This document shows, in pieces, positions 38,101 to 51,572 of a stretch of 64,000 nt of DNA. How positions within the stretch are numbered: the first letter of the stretch is position 1; each line of letters opens with the position of its first letter. The notes under the pieces were generated by a model. That model was not told where the DNA came from. It did no database searches and saw only the letters and a list, made by a program, of their open reading frames with translations. The position numbers and the translations under genes are program-made. Source of the DNA: Myrica gale. Its lineage: Eukaryota; Streptophyta; Magnoliopsida; Fagales; Myricaceae. The stretch spans positions 12,481,501-12,545,500 of the forward strand of contig OZ005606.1 in NCBI GenBank assembly GCA_963930655.1. Reading direction: 5' to 3'.

Positions 38101-39973
38101 GAAAATGATGGCTGACAAGCCTGCCATGATATCTTAAATACAAACACTATGCAAGATTACATAAAGTTGGTTTCTATAATTAAGGAATAGGCCCTAAGAT
38201 TGAAATGGCACATAAACTCTTTTCAATGACACTTCATTCAGAAAACTGTAGCGCATCAAACAAATTTCCCAGAAAAGAAAATAAAAACGAAAAACCTCAC
38301 ATCCTTACGAAGATTGATAACGTTTGATCTTGAATACCAACATCCACTACTGCCAAATATAAAATCGGGGCCATCCATTCCATGTACCTTGGGAAATGGG
38401 CACACGTGCAATGCAAGTTGGTTGATCAATGGGTGGTGCCCTTGACTTCAGATCATGGGTAGCCATAGATGATACATCTATGTTTCTATGTGCATTGCTA
38501 AGAGGTACAGCCTCTGCTAGTGGAGGAAGATATGGGATCGAGAAGGTGATGGGATTGGGGGTAAAGAGTAAAGACGTACCATATGTTCAGAAACATATGA
38601 TAATCCTATGTTAGCTGGCTTTGGGGAGAAGAGAAAAAAAGAAAATAAAAAAGTACCCCAGACCCGAGATTAAAAAAAAAAGAAAAGAAGAATATTTTAT
38701 TAGTCTTAAACAGGAGGCGTAGGAAGAAAGAAAAATATAAACTATAATTAGGTACACAAATGACAAATTACATATTAACTCCCAGTACGCTTTTTCAGTC
38801 CTGCAAGACACAGAAATCCATTGGTCCATTTTTCGCTTGCGACAGGTGTTTGGTTAGTCTTCCAAATTCCATGACTCTGCTTTTTCACAATTTTATTTTC
38901 TTTAACAATTTTAATTCAAAAGGATACATATGCATTTGTTCGGTTCCATCTTCTGTTTTTTGTCTCAGATGTTTTGTAGAGGATTTAGGACTGAGGTATT
39001 TTCTCATTATCATCCGTAAAAAGGAGGGAGAGAGAGAGAGAGAGTATGAGGTAGTTTATTTATTGGTCTTCTCAATTTGTTTTATCCGTTTACATTCGGA
39101 GAGAGAGAGAGTTGTTCTTTTGTCTGTGCGTGTGATTTGTCACGGTCACTGGGTGCACGTGGAAGCCCAGAAGTTAAGAATTCTTCTCAGCTTCTTGTGA
39201 AGGTTTTGTTATAATCAGAGTAAATGGATTAGAGAATGATGTTTTCAATGGTATTTATATAGTAATTTCTGGTCCATTCCAACCCTTCACCTTCGTCAGT
39301 TTCTTACTTCTCCTTGCCACACCTCTTCCTTCTCCTTCTTTGTAAGGATTTCTCTGCTATTGTATTTCTGTTCTCCTACCTGCTGCAGAGTCAGGACTCT
39401 TGGATGCATGGAATTGTTTCTAGTTCTTGTAATTGTACATTTTTAGTTTCTGGGTGTAATGGGGTTCCGAGTCGAGAATGTTCTGCGATCCGGCTGTCTG
39501 TATTTGCTGTGAAGTTTGTCTGTTTGACTTGATTTCGGTTCCTTTGCGTTGATCTCTGGAGTATAACTGTCATACCCTTTTGCTGGATTGCCTTCTTGTC
39601 GTCAAACTCGACCCATGCACAGAAAGATTTGTGTTACCACATACTTGTTCCTAATTTGTTTAAAATATCTCAATTATTACCCGAAAAATTCAATTAGTCA
39701 TGGACTTTGTAGATTGGAACGATCTAGAACTTAATGTTCTCCTGATATAATCCGATGCCTATGAGCTGCGAGGAAGATGACTATTTCTCATTCTGGTCCA
39801 TTTTCGTAGAAGCAATTATACAATGTTCTTGTAGTTTATCAGTTTTCCTAGAATTCACATCATATTGCTTCTTATTTGTCTTTGTATTTAAACCAAGAAG
39901 CTCACAGTGGTATCGTGTTGAAGAAAATGAACCAATATGAATTTCGGTTTTCTTTCTGTTTTTCTGTTTCTAG
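35168..39973. other. Gene-poor region upstream of the lactonase gene
   Basis: About 4.8 kb without a supportable gene. It holds low-complexity tracts (a C-run of about 20 at 37339-37358 next to GC-rich sequence; a GA tract near 39023-39042) and short unrelated open frames. The 5' UTR exon of the lactonase gene is expected near its right end: a splice acceptor (TTTCTAG) precedes 39974, and a possible donor (GTAAGG) lies near 39343. Confidence 0.4.
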
Positions 39974-42900
39974 GATAGAGCTGTTAAACTTGTTGAAACC
40001 ATGGCTCTCTCTAGCACTCGTACTGAAAGAGGGGAGGTCAGGATCCATGAGAGTTTGGATGAACTTAGCACTGATTTGGCAGACTATATTGCTGAATTGT
40101 CAGAGGCATCAGTGAAGGAGCGGGGTGTCTTTGCCGTAGCGTTGTCTGGTGGTTCTCTCATTGGCTTAATGAGGTATCAAAGCCTTCCCTTGCTACCTAG
40201 TTTAGTAAGTTCTATGAATTTTGTGCTTGGTTTAAATATTTGGTTAAAGCAGGAAACTCTGTGATGCTCCATACAACAAGACTGTAGACTGGGCAAAATG
40301 GTATATATTTTGGGCTGATGAGCGTGTTGTGGCAAAAAATCATTCTGACAGCAATTATAAGCTAGCTAAGGGTGGGCTATTGTCAAAGGTTTGCACCTCA
40401 GACTTCATATAGTCTTCTGTCTTGGTTAGTTTTCTTCTCCATATATAGACTGTGTTTGGTTCTCAGAATGGTTGGAAAGGCACGATAGTATTTATGAATC
40501 ATGGCTGCCCTTGAGCATTGTATGTGGTTTTTGCTTCCACTCCTTTGCTGCCTTCAGGACAAGAACCAAGGGAAAATGAGCAGTGGAGATGATCATTTTG
40601 TCCTAATTTTCCCTAGAATAAGCTGATGCAGTGTCCGCTGTGGGTTTGGCTGTGTCAGCTCTCCTCCTCAAAATTGTTCAAGACTCTAATCAGGCAGCAA
40701 ATGTCTTCTAAACACCCCTAGGCTCCCCTTGCCTTTTTTTTCTGGGTAATAATTAGTAAGGTATGCAAGATCTTGATTTTCCTGTCTATAGGAAATGGCT
40801 ACGTTATGGTGACCGATAGTCCTTCCTTCTAAAGAAAAACTTGGCCTCACGTGGATATGAATATTTTTCTTCCTTGTGAGTCGTCATGTTCTGATTTGTC
40901 TATTCTTTACTTGTTCTTACAGACTGGGAACACCTGCGTTTAACTGAACTGAATATAATTTTAAACGTCAGCTGCTTGGATTTGGCTGTACAATCCCGTT
41001 TCACTTTTCTATTTCATCTTGGACTATATTTTTCCATATGCTCAGCAACCATATCTTCCCTCATTACCTGAATCCACATCTTGGATCACCTTCCACAAGC
41101 TGAAGACAGCTTCAAATTGAAATTAATAACCAGTGCATTGGTCTTTGTTGCAGAAGATCACTCAATCTTGAATCACCCTCTAGAATGATGGGAAAGAGGG
41201 GCAGGTTTTCTTGTAAGTACTTAATGGAGCTGAAAGAGCTGTCAGGAAAAGGGAAAAAATTGAGACTTAGATCTGGGACGAAATCTCAGGGGATGGCACG
41301 GTGGTCTAGATGGAGTAATTGTTTAACGTCAAATTTGGGTTTAGTCCTTGCCTATGCGATGTGTATGAAAAAGGATAGTTGTTTCTGACTATAAAATTGG
41401 TAATTGGAAATATGGTTCTTCATGTCTTGGCTCTATGTACTAATTGGATGGGCATTGAAGGGTAAATCTTATAAGTATTGGAACCTTTACTCATCTGGTT
41501 CATGGAATAAAGCCTAATTTTGCTTGAGTTTATTTTCATGGATTGTTCAACACAATTCTATATCCTTATTAGCTGTCTATTTGCAGAAGTACAAACTAGT
41601 TTTCTACTATTTATGGTTGACTAAATCGTGTGAATATTAGGTCCCATACCAAATGCAGCACACTTCATACTTGTGGCAGAATCAGTTTTCGTTTTTTAAT
41701 TTTTTAGCTGTTATTTCTTGGAAAATACCTGGTATAAAAGGTATGCATGTTGGTGTCTCTGCAATATGAGTCACATTGTAGGTAATTGAGATTTGGAGGT
41801 TGGTGTCAACTAGTGTTACTGGCAGTCTCTTAGTGTTGTACAAGAGCCATGGGATTGAATCCTACGAAACCAAAGGATTGGAGATAGATACATTTTATGG
41901 AATAAGTTATAGGTCCAATGGGTCTCTAATGGATTCAATAAGACAAAGGAGATTGAAATTAGTAGGTCGTTTGGACTATATTATACAGTTTGTGTACTCC
42001 ATGCTTATCTATATTATGTAGGTACTATATGTTCTTTTTATATTCAACAGGAAAGCCACTATAAGATGAGATTACAGTGTTAGCTTGTGTATAGAATGCC
42101 AGAGCTGCATTTGCTTATAACAATCCTCCATAGAGGTACCATGTTAGACCATATGGTCAGAATCTTTTGCCAAAGTTTGCTTTGGCGAATGGTGGATTGG
42201 GCATAACCCCATTGGAGAGAGACTTGAATAAGGAGAATAAGACAAGACATTCTCTTGAAATCTAGATCAACCTTGATTACATATAGGGTTATATTAGGCT
42301 TAAGGTTTGTGCCATTCTTATCATTTGATGTAGCAGGCATGCCTGTCTTTCCCCTTCGTTGTGGTTCTATGTATTTACTATCTCGAGAAATAGTGGTCCT
42401 CCAACGAAAAAGCAGGAAAATAGGAAAAATAACTTATGCATTCATCTGACTATTTCAAATTTCGCTGTAATGTGGCTTTTAGGAGTTTCCCACAAATATT
42501 TGATGGAAATTTTCATTGGTTGGTGGAACTTTTGGATTTCCCATTTGTTCGTTCACTGAAAATCCTGAAGAATAATCAGTAGATTCATTGCAGGGTTGAC
42601 CATTGACATAATTTTGGTTATTCTTTGCCAGCCTTTTGTAATCTCATCAGATTGCTTGCATTTTGTACTCGCAGGTGCCTATAATTCCCAGTCACGTGCA
42701 TTCCATCAATGATTCAGTCTCAGCAGAAGAGGCTGCTGATGACTATGAGTTTGCCATCCGTCAATTAGTGAAAACACGCATGGTTAGTGTGTCCGAGAAC
42801 AGTGACTGCCCCAAGTTTGACCTCATACTCCTTGGAATGGGCCCTGATGGCCATGTTGCATCACTATTCCCTAACCACTCGGTGCTCAGCGAGAAAGACG

Positions 42901-43166
42901 AATGGGTGACTTTTATTACCGACTCCCCCAAGCCCCCACCGGAGAGGATCACATTCACTATGCCGGTCATCAACTCAGCCTCCAATGTAGCTTTGGTGGT
43001 GACTGGTGATGTCAAGGCAGAGGCTGTACACTTGGCAATTGACGATGTCGGACCTGACTGCCCGTCACTGCCTGCAAAGATGGTCCAGCCAATGAAAGGG
43101 AATTTAGTTTGGTTTTTGGATAAGCCAGCTGCCTCAAAACTTGGCCGTTGTCAATTTTCCGAATAG
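39974..43166 (+). CDS. PGL1: 6-phosphogluconolactonase, cytosolic type
   Basis: Coding exons 40001-40173, 40253-40388 and 42675-43166 give 266 aa; the first coding exon begins with 27 bases of 5' UTR after an acceptor at 39973. The enzyme hydrolyses 6-phosphogluconolactone in the oxidative pentose phosphate pathway. Family motifs are present: [14 protein letters not shown] (phosphate-binding loop), [11 protein letters not shown], the SNYKLA region, [19 protein letters not shown] and [13 protein letters not shown]. There is no transit peptide (it starts [20 protein letters not shown]), and the protein ends QFSE; this fits the short cytosolic form such as Arabidopsis At1g13700 rather than the plastid form. 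The frame is intact. Intron 2 is 2.3 kb with no recognised element. Confidence 0.95.
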
Positions 43167-45443
43167 GTTCAGGCTTACCTAGCCGATGTGTATGCTTGTA
43201 TGTAGTGGTGGGATTCGACCCCTGTGGATTATGTTCTTGTCCATTAGTTCGCCCTCTTGTTTTTTTCTTCTCTCCCTCATCCTCTTTTTGCTCTTTCGGT
43301 GGAAATATCCATTTTTCCTTTTCTTGCTCTTCTTTAGGAAGGATTGGAGAAGTGTGATTATCCTTTTTTGCAAGGAGGTTAATAAGGTTGGGGCCTTAAT
43401 GCAAAAGCTTTTTGTTCTGCTTCCTTATAGTGTCGACATAGATTGATGAGTAACCCCTTGGACTTGGAAAAAGCAGATATTCAACGGTCCTTCTTTTCTT
43501 CCCCTGCTTTTACACACTCGTGCCCACACACACATATCTATAATGCAAGCACATATGTACAAATCTAGGTACATGGTTTCTGATGTGGTTGTACCAATTT
43601 ACACAAGTATGTGATTGATCTATGAAGGCCCCCCCCCCCATAGGCGCTTTTTGCAGATATGTCAACTCAGGGACTGACTTCACTTTAGCCACACTAGAGG
43701 CACAGTGATGCGACTTGAGATGTGGGTATGAAGTTCGTATTCATCGCATCATCATTTAGTAGCTTTCAGGGTTCAATTTTATATGCCATTGGTCCAAAAT
43801 CACAGGAAAAAAAAGTACAATCCTATTTCCCAATTCATCCTCATCTAAATTCCGCGGAGAAGTCTCAGTGGATGGAAGAAGGAGCTTATGTTCTAATCTT
43901 ACTAGAGAGTGGGAGTTGTTTTCGTTAAGGGTTCAATTGCGGGAAGCCATTAAAGCAGAGTGCCCCAGGTTTGTCAGCTTTAAGGCTAGAGATGGTGCAA
44001 GATGAGGATTCCCCTCCCCAAGAGCCTCTATTGCATGGGATTGACAAGGGGTATGATGGTGCTGAGTGGGATCTACTTGCCCTCGAACTTACACGATGAA
44101 TGACAAGGATTTGGTGCTTCAAATTTGAGGCATATCCTATCTTTTACCTTTCCACTTCTAAAATCCTGCTTTTAGTTCTTTGTTGGATCTAGAGAAGGCT
44201 TAATCACCCTTGAATACAGCGGCTTTGCATACATAATTAGTTTAGATGCACATTGGGAAGAACTTGGCATAAATCAGTGTGACTGTAAACGAAAACAACC
44301 CCCCACCCCCCTACACAAATATTGGAGAAGGAAAACGACAACATACAAAAACATCTCAATTATCCCTGAGGCTTGCCATCACATACTCCACTAAAGTCAA
44401 AGGTTGGTTTCCTCACTTTCTCTTAGTTATCCCAAATCTATACTTTAACAATAATTGAGACCCCCCTTATCTTTCAAGATAGTGACTGCACAAAGCGTCT
44501 GGTATTCAAATTCGACAGATTGGCATGACTCTTAATGTATTCTGTTATGCCTAACAAATGCATTATATCTTTCTCTTTAGAACGATACGTCAATGTCCCA
44601 TTACAGGACAGGCAGCAAGTGGGACCTGTACTTATCCTAAAATAGTCGGTGATGGATTAAACTAAGGCTGTGTTTGCATGGTAAAATTTTACCCCTCCTA
44701 AAATTTTAACACAATAAAATATTATAATATAATTTCTCTCTCCCCCATCAAATCATAACTTTTCACTACAAAAAATATAAAAAATTACCTCTTTCTTCAC
44801 TTTTTCACTAAACCCAATACCTAAAATTTTAACAACACTAAAATTTTACAAAACAAACCCACCCTAAGTAGAAGCAACATGCGTCTTCCCATGTTAAACC
44901 CACCAAAATAAGGAAGAGAAAAGGAAAGAGGGATTTCATTTTTTTGAAGATTCTACTTTTATAGGAAAGAAAATAAGGCACTCGGTTGTCCTTAGCATGG
45001 AAAGATATTGGCCTACCAAAGGTGGGCGACGCAAGAAAGTTATGTATAATGGACCAACCAAGATATTATAAACTTCTGAGTTGATCCCACTACTAGAATC
45101 CCTCTACGGATTCATCTATTTAGCTAGCTGCGTCTGAAGAAAACAGTAAGGGGAAAGGGGGAAAAGGGGGTGGGGAGAGAAGAAGCAAAAGAAACCCACA
45201 CGCTATGTCACAGACAAGAGCTTTGTTGCTATAGGGCCGATGAATTTCAACTTTCAGGGCTTTGGTAATAGTTCCTTTCCCGTACAATACAAAATTGGGT
45301 TTACACAAGTAGAGCAACATCCAGAATTGCCACCAGTTGTACTGAAGAAATAGACAATCAAAGCTCGTCACCGGGGAAGAATTTCCCTCAAACTATCTAT
45401 GCCGTGTGACGGTACAGTATATCAAGCACTGCAACCACCTGAA
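43167..45443. other. Intergenic region between lactonase and FLN2 3' ends
   Basis: The two genes converge here. The region holds the lactonase 3' UTR (pyrimidine-rich, 43230-43340), a C-run (43629-43638), one Tourist-like MITE (44666-44864) and otherwise nothing I can name. Confidence 0.5.
44666..44864. mobile_element. Tourist-like MITE, copy 3
   Basis: 199 bp, begins GGCTGTGTTTGCATGG and ends AAAACAAACCCACCC, flanked by TAA at 44663-44665 and 44865-44867. In the opposite orientation to the copies at 6723 and 22135, which it matches along its length. Confidence 0.85.
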
Positions 45444-48400
45444 TCAACTTACAGACTTCAATGTGCGGTATTCCATTTCTGTTATTGATCTAATGCCATC
45501 TGGATCAGGGACCACTTCTTCCGTATCTTCTTTAGGAGGGAAGCCACGCATTTGTCCAAGCAGCCATTGGTCTATGACCCCACAGTTAATTGCATACTTG
45601 ATTGAGCGCTCAATGTATTCTTTATCAGTAATTAGATCAGGCAGTACTGTCAACATTCTCATGAGAGCTGTAGAGGTGTCAGAAAACAGAATTAAAAAGG
45701 TTCAGTCTAAGTGAAAGATCCAGGCTCATCTAGCTCCTTAAAGGTCACTTGAAATCCAATGCTTGTGAAAGAATTCCAGCTACTTATATGTATTGGTGAT
45801 GTCAAAGTATTATGGAAAAAGAAATGAACGTGAACACATATCCATATTCTTGCAATAATTGACTAGCCTTTTGATTCCATATTTTTGTGTGGTGAAAGAT
45901 GCTTCCTTCCACATTACTGACAAATCATACTTTTCCACTTCTTTGCATAAGACTTTGTTACCGTTAGAAGGTATCTTTCCAAACCGAATTCACCAGCCCT
46001 AAAAAGTGATGTCTTCAAACATTTACATACCAAATGAAACACAAAAATGAATTTCAAGATAAGGTTATTTACGAATAGTTTGCTAGAATATTTACGTGCA
46101 AGTGCTATGGTTGCATTAAGTGTTTGAGTACCATCCAGTGTTACAGAGACGAGTGATTGGTTGATATCCCATTGTTTGGCCTAAACCTCAGGCTTTCGGG
46201 TTAAGATGGTAACCTCAGTATCAGAGCAAGTCCTTGCAAATAACTCTCCAATGTGGTAATCTCTCAACTCTCAAAGTCCAAAGAGCCGGACAATTGGTAT
46301 CACAGCCCCTAATTTGATAATAAAAGTGGTAGAGGTGACACCATTGGATCCCTGTTGCTGATGTCTGACACTTAAATTGTTTGGAATGCAACATTCTGAA
46401 GGAACATGTTAAAAGGGAGTAAAAGTATTTTAGTGTGAATAATTGTTTGTTAAGTAGTTAACTCTAAAATTGAACAGCAATGACAACACTGAGTGTTGAT
46501 ATAACACTATTTGTGGCAAACTGCTTTTGGGTTAAAGTAGTGTCTTAACATGCTGTGTCAAGTACCTCACATACAGACTCCCCATGGTATTATTCTTTAA
46601 TTACGACAGACCTAATGTCAAAATATAAGTGACTGAGAAAAAGAAGCTGCTTGCTATGACTTGCTCTTAATGGTGCATCAACCTCGTGGCTAGAATCTAT
46701 TCCTTTTAAAACAATATATCACAAATAAAGAGATATAGCTAGACTAAACTGTATCACCCTCAAGGTTCTATCTAACGGTCGCTTGATTTCTGCAAGGTGC
46801 CACAGATAATAGGTTCTAAAGAATGTCTGGTGACCACACGGATAATATGGTTGTTAAAGAAATAATATAAAAAATACGAACATTTACATGACTTATACCT
46901 GCAACAATGCCGTCCCCAGAGGCTGACATGTCTTTAGTGAAAGGGGTAACTAGGGCATCCTCCATCCCATTAACAGCACCATTGTGCTCCTCAGTATAAT
47001 AATGTATCTTAGAAGTTCCATTTGTCACAAACAAAACCTTAAGATTTTCATGCCAAAGAGGAGCAACCTCTTCCGGTTTATAATGGACAAACTTTGAGCT
47101 GGCGTTGTTTTTAGTGTCAAATTCCTCAGAGGGTTTGAGCCCACATAGAAACTCAAGTTCTTGCTTAGTAACCTCAATAATATCGGATAGACTCCACACC
47201 TGCTGTATAAAAATCTTCGTCTCTTCTACAGACTGCCATAGTGGCAATGGAAGGTTTACATCATAGAAAATGACTCCTCCAAGTCTCTTCGAGATCTTAA
47301 TGGCCTGCAGTGTAGTCGATCTCATGTTTCGATCAAGCAAGGAATGTGTGTTGAAGTAGAACATCTTTGTCTGCATAATATATCATTAAAAAGTTGGAGC
47401 AACCTGTCCTGTCAAGTTTCAACAATTTTAAAAAAAGAAGCATGGGGTAGACACCCATCCTACGTGGAACAACATCAGATGACTTAGAGTTTCACAAAAA
47501 TGAGTACTTCTTTGGATGGCAGTCCAGAAAAGGCAATGGTAGCACATGAACCTCTTTCATTCTGAACCACATAATAATAAGTCAGGAATGCTCAATCAGC
47601 AAACTACTTATAGTTCAATCATCATCCATTGGTTCTTGACAAATAAATTAATAGGAAATTCCTCAATAAGCAAGCTAATAACCAGTAATCTTGCATTTCA
47701 CCCTCCAATTCCAAGAAGAACTTGGTTGTACTAAAAGCAAAGTGTTTATCAGTTCTAGTGACAAACATAGTTGTATAACCAATGGACAGGAATGAGATAT
47801 AAGACCTAAAAACAAGCACTATAAGTGTGAGTCAAACTATCTTTTGCACAGGAGTGAATCTTATACCTCCTTTAGCACGTCAATATTGATCTCAGACTTT
47901 GATAAGGAATCCTCCGCACAGGGTTTGACACAAGTCATTCTCAAGTTACCCCTCTTACCAATCTTCATCCGTGATACTGCCGTCGCCCTTTTACCGTCTA
48001 TGCGTACTGAGCGAGTTTGTACATCACTGATATTCATGTAATATAGCATGGCCTGTCCATACTCATCATCTCCCAGTTTTCCCATGAAAGCGACCTTACC
48101 ACCCAGGCTTGCAAGAGCAATAGCAACACTGCCTGCAGATCCACCAGGAGCCCTAATAAATTTTTCAGGGGCCCACAGGGCATCTTTCATGGTTTCATGG
48201 ATTTTGAAATCTATGAGTCTGTTAGCAGGCCTTCCTGAAGGCACAAAGGCATGTTGTGCAGCTCCAAAGCAACAAACAAGAGGAGGCCAACTGTATGTGT
48301 CGCTAATATCTTCTCCCTCCTCAATTACCAACTCCAGGTCGTCCTCACTCTTGTCCTCCGCAATTGCAATAAATAAAGACTCCTCTTCATCACTAACTTC

Positions 48401-49431
48401 TGGTTCACCGCCCTGATCCTCCACATCAGTATCACCCTTCTTGGTCTTCCTCCTCCTCCTCACCTTCTTCTCGGTTTTCTTGTCCTCCAAGCTAGTAGAA
48501 GTAGATGCAGCTACGCAGACAAGTTGATCTAATAAGAACGATAGAAAGCATTTTTACTGGAACAAAACACCCACGTAATGTTAGGGGAAATACCTTTCCC
48601 TCGTGCCCTTCGCTGCGTTTTCCTAGAGTCGTCAATTGGTGCGAAATTGATGCTTCCATCAATTGTAGCATCACTAGCGACCACCAATTCAGGGTTCTCC
48701 TCAGGAGTATCGGTCAGTGCTTTCTTCCTTGTTTGTGTAACAGCTCGTTTAGTAGTCCTAGTTATCTTTTTCTTTACAACAGCCCCGTTGTCATCACCTG
48801 GCTCTTCGCCTAAACCTTCAGCAGCTTTCTTCCTAGAAGCAGCTCCAAGACCCCACTTATTCTGTAATCTAAAACCCTGAAGCTGCACAAATTTTAGTGA
48901 CGGATAATATGCCCAATTCGAATGGCACCTGCAGAATCGAAAGGGGTTAAATTACCAGAATATAATTACAGAGAAGGGTATGCGAAATGGAGATATCTAG
49001 TGTAATATACTATTATCCTTTAGGTTTCTAACACATAATTTGGATTCCTCTTCAAATATCCCACACTATAAACATACGAAAACCAACGAAACGAGGACAC
49101 GCACACTATTTCTAAGTGTTATAATGAGGGGGCGCCCATAGTAGGCGCCTCCCCCATGTGCGTGAAACGCCTGGCTATTAAGTCAGGCATTACACTTTCG
49201 GGAACGTCGGTATAGGAGGTATATTGAAATCTCATTTGATTTCCGCTGTGCATATGATATTTATAGCGAGTAAAGGGCAACAAGAAATTCGTTATGTTCT
49301 GTATCCTAAGGGCGCAAAAATCACGGTTTTCGCTGTATACTAGTGTGTTTAGAGATTACACCTACATGGTTAAAGGGAGAGATAGAGAACCTGGAGAGTG
49401 AAAGAAACTGAGTGAAAGACAAAGACGCCAT
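45444..49431 (-). CDS. FLN2: Fructokinase-like protein FLN2, plastid (pfkB family)
   Basis: Five exons read on the - strand: 49431-49391, 48928-48594, 48510-47867, 47370-46899, 45667-45444; phases agree, giving 571 aa. The start MASLSFTQFLSLSR is nearly the same as I recall for Arabidopsis FLN2 (At1g69200). A transit peptide is followed by a Lys-rich then acidic region (about 50-195), then the pfkB domain. The Cys pair in PPLVCCFGAAQ (about 205-206) matches the site reported to contact thioredoxin z. RAPGGSAGSVAIALASLGG and DVNLPLPLW are pfkB motifs; the catalytic loop reads SASGDGIVA instead of GAGD. FLN proteins belong to the plastid-encoded RNA polymerase complex rather than acting as normal sugar kinases. 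The C-terminus (EYRTLKSVS) is about 35-40 residues shorter than Arabidopsis. Confidence 0.94.
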
Positions 49432-51572
49432 TATACAGAGCTTCAAAGAGCTCCCAGTTTCGCAACTCTGACTACCGTCTACCGGGTGCTTGTGTTAGCC
49501 ATAGCTATGGCAAGCGAGTGTGGGTTTAAGAGTGAAAGTGGCCAACTGGGTTTAGCGGATGAGGGCATGTTTTTTTTTATTTTTCTTTCTTTTTGCAACC
49601 CAAGTAAACCACAACTTTGAGAGAGAGAGAGAGAGGGAGCGTCTCACCTCCCGTTCCTAACTGTCCGGTCTCCTCCCGTTCTCTTACAGATGGAAGACAC
49701 GTCAGCCAATGAAAATCCAATGGTTCAGTTTGATGATAGGCGGCAATATCAAACAGAGGGGTTTTCGGTGTTGCTCCCGGGGTTCTGCTTCTTCTCCTCC
49801 ATTTATTTCAGAGTTTTCGGCTGTTGTTCCTATTCTATTGGTGCGGTTGAAGAATCACTAGCTTCTCGAGTATCACTGCTTCGGTCTTTTGCTCTTTCAT
49901 TTTTTTCCTGCAAAATTTCGTCTTCCATTCTTAAAATTACTAAATGGATATTTTATTCCGTATTTTCTGTTAGCCTCATTCTGAATCCTGATTGGGGCGA
50001 AAAACTCATACCTCTCTCTCAACTAATTTATTCCCTGCTAATTTTTAAAGATCGCTTCGCTTTTTTCGAAAGCCCCCACGCCAGCTTGCTTTCCCATCCA
50101 TTCCAGTTCCAGTCTACAGATTCAGGCGTTCCCCGTTTTTAACTTTTTCTGTTTTGTAAGAATTCTGGTGAGGGGAACAGACGGTCGGTACGTTACTTAC
50201 CACCACGACAACAATTCTATCTCGACCCCTCAATTTTTGTTGATGACGTGTCGGACATCATAGCTGAATGGGGAGAGAAGGGAAGGCGAGTCTGTCGGAA
50301 CGGAACCACTTTGATCTCGAACCGACAGGTACAGCTAGAAGAGCAATCCGATCAACGACAGTCGTTTAAGAAAAGGTACTCAGTGCTTACCTACTCAGCA
50401 TCTCTCATAAAGCACGACCCTCTCTCCCACTCCCTGCGCAGCAGCTCGTTCGGAACGAATATCTAATCGGCTCCCGGAAAAGGTACCGGTCTTTATGTGT
50501 AATACATTTGAAGTCACGACAGAAAGTCGCATCGGTTCGATTTGTGCTCAATCCATTTCTGGCTTATATACTAGCCTCTATAAGCTTTTCTCGTGTTCTT
50601 CTTGATACAGTGGCTATGCTGGAGAACGGCATGTAGCTTGTTTGGCGCATTTGTTTCTTTTCAACTAAGTTTTCTTCCATCTTTCTATGCTTTGCTTTCT
50701 TAGTTGCAAATTCTGGGTTTGTTTAATCTTCCTTCCTTCACAAGTTCTCGTTAGCATTCGATAAATGCTTTTGAAAGCGAAGGAGGGCGGGGAGGGGGGG
50801 GGGGCGCTTTATTGATATCCCTACCTCTAGATTGTTGAATTCATTTGGTGATAAATACCTTATCTAGATTAGTTGAAAAAGTAGTTTCTGTTGGGGCTGT
50901 AACTGACCCAAACAGGACGAATTATATGTGGGTACTGTATTCAATTTACATGTTTTTTGTGCAGTTCTTTTGGTTAGTATACTTACAATCTAAAGTTATA
51001 GGTATAGAAGCATTGTAATGAGCTAGGAGTAAAATGGGAAATTCCACTTTCATTTGCTGTTTTTTTTTTCTCTGTTGTTCTTTGCAAAATTCCCTAATCC
51101 TGGCAAAATCAGAGATACGCAGAGGCCCTTCTGATCAAAGTATTCAATGTACCTCTAGCAGTCAACCAAAGTATCAAGAGATGATAAGGAACAGACTCAG
51201 AAATCCAGATAATCTTATGCCAGGGGACAGGGGACCCTTTCTCCCTGAAGAAGTCCCACGGACTTTTATTCGACGCAACAGTTAGAGCTGTTGACTCTGG
51301 TTTCCATTTTAGTAGTCTTCTTTCATTGGTTCTGCCCACATATTTGCATGGTTTATTGGGCTGCTGGGTTTTTTTAGACTACGGGTGTGAGATAGCAAGG
51401 TTTCAATTACTATTATCTGCCTTCCTTATTTTTGTCACCTTAGTGGGTATATATGAACTCTTCTGATTTTAACTTATCAAGAAATTGCCTTCTTTTCAAT
51501 GCATTGTATAACTGTGCAGACTGGAATGGAACAGAGTATTAACCTTGACTTTGCTGAGCAGTCACTGCAGAT
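49432..51572. promoter_or_regulatory. Shared head-to-head upstream region of FLN2 and HPPK/DHPS
   Basis: The two start codons lie 2.1 kb apart on opposite strands. A GA tract (49618-49637) and a C-poor AT-rich zone lie in it. A splice acceptor (TGTGCAG) at about 51517 precedes the HPPK/DHPS start, so that gene has a 5' UTR intron and its transcription start is further left, perhaps near 50600. An 83-codon frame at 51034-51285 may be part of a UTR exon. No other gene is supported. Confidence 0.5.

Noticed and set aside
43200-43235. GGTGGGATTCGACCCC, similar to a reversed tRNA T-arm
   Set aside because: No A box or foldable cloverleaf nearby; it lies in the lactonase 3' UTR and is probably chance.
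46130-46330. Sequence with TGGTATCACAGCC, like a plant LTR-element primer-binding site, in FLN2 intron 4
   Set aside because: No LTR pair or coding part was found around it; at most a very small remnant.
49690-50142. 150-codon frame in the FLN2-HPPK/DHPS upstream region
   Set aside because: Ser/Phe/Leu-rich with no recognised domain, in a pyrimidine-rich promoter/UTR zone; probably chance.
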